DNA from: CAYHKY01 sp964357355
GTDB taxonomy: Bacteria; Patescibacteriota; Microgenomatia; UBA10105
Direction of reading: 5' to 3'
Length of the DNA stretch: 16,806 nt
Assembly (NCBI GenBank): GCA_964357355.1
Contig: CAYHKY010000031.1
Span: forward strand, 1 to 16,806
Made by a program: the position numbers and the translations under genes. The notes under the pieces are model-generated. The model saw only the letters and a list, made by a program, of their open reading frames with translations, was not told the origin of the DNA and ran no database searches. How positions within the stretch are numbered: position 1 is the first letter of the stretch; every line of letters begins with the position of its first letter. Shown here one piece after another: positions 13,912-16,806 of this stretch.

Positions 13912-16383
13912 ATGAATATCGGTAAAATTTTACCCACAGAAATAGTCTCCGCGATGCAAAAGTCGTATCTCGACTATGCCATGAGCGTGATTGTAGCCAG
14001 GGCTCTCCCTGATGTCAGGGATGGCATGAAACCTGTTCATCGCCGGGTGCTATATGCGATGCAACAAATGGGATTACTACCGCCCTCGCGCTATACCAAA
14101 GCAGCCAAAGTGGTAGGAGAAGTTTTAGGTAAATTCCATCCGCACGGAGATGTGCCTGTCTATGATTCCCTTGTCCGCCTGGCTCAAACTTTCTCGATGC
14201 GTTATCCCCTCGTTGACGGACAGGGAAATTTTGGTTCAATTGACGGCGATCCGCCCGCAGCCATGAGGTATACGGAATGCCGATTAGCAGCAATTGCAGC
14301 AGAAATGCTCACTGATATTGACAAAAATACTGTCAATTTTGTTGACAATTTTGACGCTACTCTCAAAGAACCGGTATATCTTCCAGCTAAGTTACCCAAT
14401 TTACTGCTGATGGGGGCAGAAGGTATAGCTGTTGGTATGGCTACCAAAATTCCTCCCCATAATTTGAAAGAGGTCATTGACGCGGTAACGATGATGATTG
14501 AAACGGGAAAAGTTGCCAAAGATGATGCACATATTTCTTTTGTTTCTGAAACCACACTTGAAGATTTGATGAAACATATCAAAGGCCCGGATTTTCCGAC
14601 TGCAGGAGCAATCTATGATATTAGCGAAATAATGTCTGCTTATGGCACCGGACGGGGTAGAATTGTGATGCGCGGAAAGGCAGAAATTGAGGAAATCGGG
14701 AATGGTAAAAGCGCCATCATTATTACTGAGCTGCCTTATCAAGTAAACAAAGCCTTGCTTGTCGCCAAAATTGCCGATCTAGTAAAAGATAAAAAACTCG
14801 AAGGCATCTCAGACTTGAGGGATGAATCCGACCGGCACGGCATCAGAGTTGTGGTAGAACTCAAACGTGATTCAAAACCCCGATCAGTTCTGAATAATTT
14901 ATATAAACATACTTCACTACAAACAGTTTTTCCTGTTAACACAGTCGCACTCGTTGACGGAACACCCCGCACTCTTTCGCTTAAATCTATTTTGGAGGAA
15001 TATATCAAACACCGGCTTGATGTCGTCAAAAGAAGGAGTGAATTTGAACTGTCAAAAATGCGCGACCGCGCTCATATATTGGAAGGGTTACTAATTGCAG
15101 TCAAAAATATTGACGATGTGATTGAAACTATTAAAAAATCCAAGGATGCAGATACCGCCAAAATCAATTTAATATCAAAGTTCAAATTGAGTGAGCTTCA
15201 GGCTGTAGCAATACTCGATATGCAACTTCGGCGTCTCGCGGCCCTGGAGAGGCAAAAACTGGAAGATGAATATGCGATGGTCAAAGAAACAATCGCTTAC
15301 CTGGAAGATCTTTTGGCACATCCGGTTAAAATATTAAAAGTAATCAAAGTGGAACTAGCCAAAATAAAAGAAAAATATGGTGATGATCGTCGCACCCGGG
15401 TATTTAAATCCAAAGTCGGTGAATTTGCCGAAGAGGACTTGATCCCAAATGAAGAAACTATAATTACCATTACCCGCACCGGCTACGTCAAACGGCTTCC
15501 CAGAACTACTTTTAAAACCCAAGCCAGGGGCGGCAAAGGTGTGATCGGTATGACTACCAAAGATGAAGATGATGTTGATACGATCACCACCGCCATGACG
15601 CACGACAATTTACTCCTGTTTACCGATAGGGGAAAAGTCTATCAGGTTAAAGTATGGGATCTTCCTGAAACATCACGTCAATCAAAAGGACAAGCTATTG
15701 TCAATTTAATTAACATTGAAGCAGGTGAAAGAGTGACCAGCATGCTTACCTATGGAAAATCAGCAGGTGAGGTTGCAAAATACATCTTTATGGCAACCAA
15801 GCGCGGGACCATCAAAAAAACCAAAATTGAAGAATATACCTCAATCAGAAGAAGTGGACTGGTAGCAATCAAACTCGAATCCTCTGACACTCTATCCTGG
15901 ACTGCACTGACTTCAGGAAGCCATGAAATACTTATCGTCACTCACAATGGCAAAGCAATCCGTTTCCATGAAAAAGAAGTCCGTCCGACCGGACGGGATA
16001 CAATGGGCGTCCGGGGAATACTTATGAAAGTCGACGACTATTTAATCAGTATGGATGTCATAAATGATGAAAATAAATCAGCCGAGTTTTTAACTATCAT
16101 GGAAAAGGGTTTAGGTAAAAAAACTCCGGTGTCAGGATTTCCCGTACAAAGGCGCAGCGGCCAGGGAATCAAAGTAGCTCAAGTTACCGCAAGAACGGGG
16201 AAAGTAATAGTTTCACAAATGATCCCTAAAGATTGTGAAGGAGTAATTCTTACCTCAAATAAAGGCCAGGTTGTAAAATTACCCATCTCCTCAGTCCCCA
16301 AACTTTCCCGGGCTACTCAGGGAGTCATTCTGATGCGTTTCACCGATCGAACTGACACTGTGGCTGCCGCAACTTGTGTCTGA
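13912..16383 (+). CDS. gyrA: DNA gyrase subunit A
   Basis: An 823-residue breakage-reunion subunit of gyrase. The winged-helix domain carries the catalytic pair Arg119-Tyr120 in AAMRYTECRL (E. coli Tyr122), preceded by HPHGD at 76-80 and DGQGNFGSIDGD at 102-113. The C-terminal beta-pinwheel begins near residue 510. QARGGKG at 537-543 fits the GyrA box (consensus QRRGGKG, second residue Ala) that separates gyrase from topoisomerase IV; a second box-like QRRSGQG lies at 746-752. Val81 stands where E. coli has Ser83, while Asp85 matches E. coli Asp87. The frame is intact and ends in TGA. The ATG follows a palindromic repeat with only a weak purine stretch (GAAG) as a ribosome binding site. It is co-directional with gyrB and ppa and may share their transcript. 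Confidence 0.96.
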   Translation: MNIGKILPTEIVSAMQKSYLDYAMSVIVARALPDVRDGMKPVHRRVLYAMQQMGLLPPSRYTKAAKVVGEVLGKFHPHGDVPVYDSLVRLAQTFSMRYPLVDGQGNFGSIDGDPPAAMRYTECRLAAIAAEMLTDIDKNTVNFVDNFDATLKEPVYLPAKLPNLLLMGAEGIAVGMATKIPPHNLKEVIDAVTMMIETGKVAKDDAHISFVSETTLEDLMKHIKGPDFPTAGAIYDISEIMSAYGTGRGRIVMRGKAEIEEIGNGKSAIIITELPYQVNKALLVAKIADLVKDKKLEGISDLRDESDRHGIRVVVELKRDSKPRSVLNNLYKHTSLQTVFPVNTVALVDGTPRTLSLKSILEEYIKHRLDVVKRRSEFELSKMRDRAHILEGLLIAVKNIDDVIETIKKSKDADTAKINLISKFKLSELQAVAILDMQLRRLAALERQKLEDEYAMVKETIAYLEDLLAHPVKILKVIKVELAKIKEKYGDDRRTRVFKSKVGEFAEEDLIPNEETIITITRTGYVKRLPRTTFKTQARGGKGVIGMTTKDEDDVDTITTAMTHDNLLLFTDRGKVYQVKVWDLPETSRQSKGQAIVNLINIEAGERVTSMLTYGKSAGEVAKYIFMATKRGTIKKTKIEEYTSIRRSGLVAIKLESSDTLSWTALTSGSHEILIVTHNGKAIRFHEKEVRPTGRDTMGVRGILMKVDDYLISMDVINDENKSAEFLTIMEKGLGKKTPVSGFPVQRRSGQGIKVAQVTARTGKVIVSQMIPKDCEGVILTSNKGQVVKLPISSVPKLSRATQGVILMRFTDRTDTVAAATCV

Positions 16384-16461
16384 AAAATATTCCTGCCTCA
16401 ATAAATAAAACTTATGTCCATCAGGGAAATTGAGCCAGTGTTAGAACCCGAGTTTCTCAAA

Positions 16462-16788
16462 TTAGTGCCCTGATTTCAATTTTTGTAATAATGTGTGGAT
16501 ATCTTTGGGAATTTCTGGATCTACTGGATATTCAACCCCATTAACAGTAATAATTCCGGAACGAATAGGGCGAAGAGTTTTAACGATTCGCTTAATACTT
16601 AACCCTGTCCGTTTTTCAATTCTTCGGGAAATAGCTAGACTAGTAAACACAAGGGTTAAGTGGGCCTCAATGGCGTCCCTCTTTCGATGGAAAATTGGTC
16701 TGGCTTTAAGATCAGACTTAGCCATTCTGAAACTGGCTTCCACTTCAAATAATTCCTGACTTCGCCAAGAACATTTTTTAGTTGAGAT
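16462..16788 (-). pseudogene. C-terminal remnant of an IS1634-type (IS4-like DDE) transposase
   Basis: About 108 residues of transposase C-terminus, read from right to left. The recognisable part is LFEVEASFRMAKSDLKARP, RPIFHRKRDAIEAHLTLVF and SIKRIVKTLRP, as in IS1634-type transposases. The Glu encoded at 16738-16740 with Lys seven residues later fits the catalytic E(6)K motif, so the GTG at 16743 is within the protein and is not its start. Upstream the same frame meets TAA at 16789-16791 and TGA at 16795-16797, and the Tyr expected seven residues before the Glu is Ser. The copy is therefore probably truncated or frameshifted, though only 18 bases of sequence remain beyond the first of these stops. 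Its 3' end faces gyrA; the element's own end should lie in the 78 bases between the two, perhaps around 16433-16460, but no second copy is available to define it. Confidence 0.72.
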
Positions 16789-16806
16789 TTAGCTTCAAAA
16801 TATCGA

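Noticed and set aside
14332..14346. Inverted repeat GTCAATTTTGTTGAC inside gyrA
   Set aside because: It falls in well-conserved coding sequence (VNFVDNFD) and is explained by repeated Val/Asp-Asn-Phe codons.
1..16806. Alternative genetic code with UGA as glycine
   Set aside because: UGA ends gyrA, the GT39 gene and the YfhO gene at sensible positions, and no in-frame UGA occurs in the conserved genes.

Overview
The window reads as chromosomal DNA of a Candidate Phyla Radiation (Patescibacteria) bacterium, most likely in or near the Microgenomates. This is inferred from family content: a minimal type IV pilus operon with no outer-membrane genes, several large multi-membrane-pass GT-C glycosyltransferases, a short DNA polymerase III delta' subunit, and low-to-moderate G+C. 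UGA is used as a stop (for example at the end of gyrA), which argues against the recoded Gracilibacteria/Absconditabacteria code. No 16S rRNA or ribosomal protein gene is present to fix the taxon.

Left part (1-5958): three large membrane proteins of the GT-C or GT-C-like type. A YfhO-family protein (minus, 28-2268) and a GT39/PMT-type glycosyltransferase (plus, 2439-3992) diverge from a 170-base spacer. The GT39 gene runs tail-to-tail into a DUF2723 (TMEM260-type) protein with a C-terminal TPR region (minus, 3964-5958), and the two overlap by 29 bases. The last codons and the stop of the YfhO gene lie inside a palindromic repeat.

Middle part (5967-10493, all minus): a compact operon pilB-pilT-pilC-pseudopilin with gaps of 2, 4 and 30 bases. 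The DUF2723 gene follows 8 bases after the pilin stop and so belongs to the same transcription unit. A near-consensus sigma-70-type promoter (TTGACA, 16 bases, TATATT) sits in front of pilB. Together these genes give pilus extension (PilB), retraction (PilT), the membrane platform (PilC) and a pilin-like subunit. The linked DUF2723 protein is a candidate glycosyltransferase for a surface protein, possibly the pilin.

Right part (10579-16383, all plus): holB-like delta', gyrB, ppa and gyrA. gyrB has its own strong promoter followed by an intrinsic-terminator-like hairpin in its leader, just before the start codon. ppa lies between the gyrase genes with a strong ribosome binding site. A 99-base imperfect palindrome built from four copies of a 10-base motif separates ppa from gyrA. 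The window ends in the C-terminal remnant of an IS1634-type transposase facing gyrA.

No tRNA, rRNA, CRISPR array or integrase was recognised, and no stretch longer than 300 bases lacks a gene. The points most worth follow-up are the pilus/DUF2723 operon, the gyrB leader hairpin, and the two palindromic elements placed exactly over stop codons.
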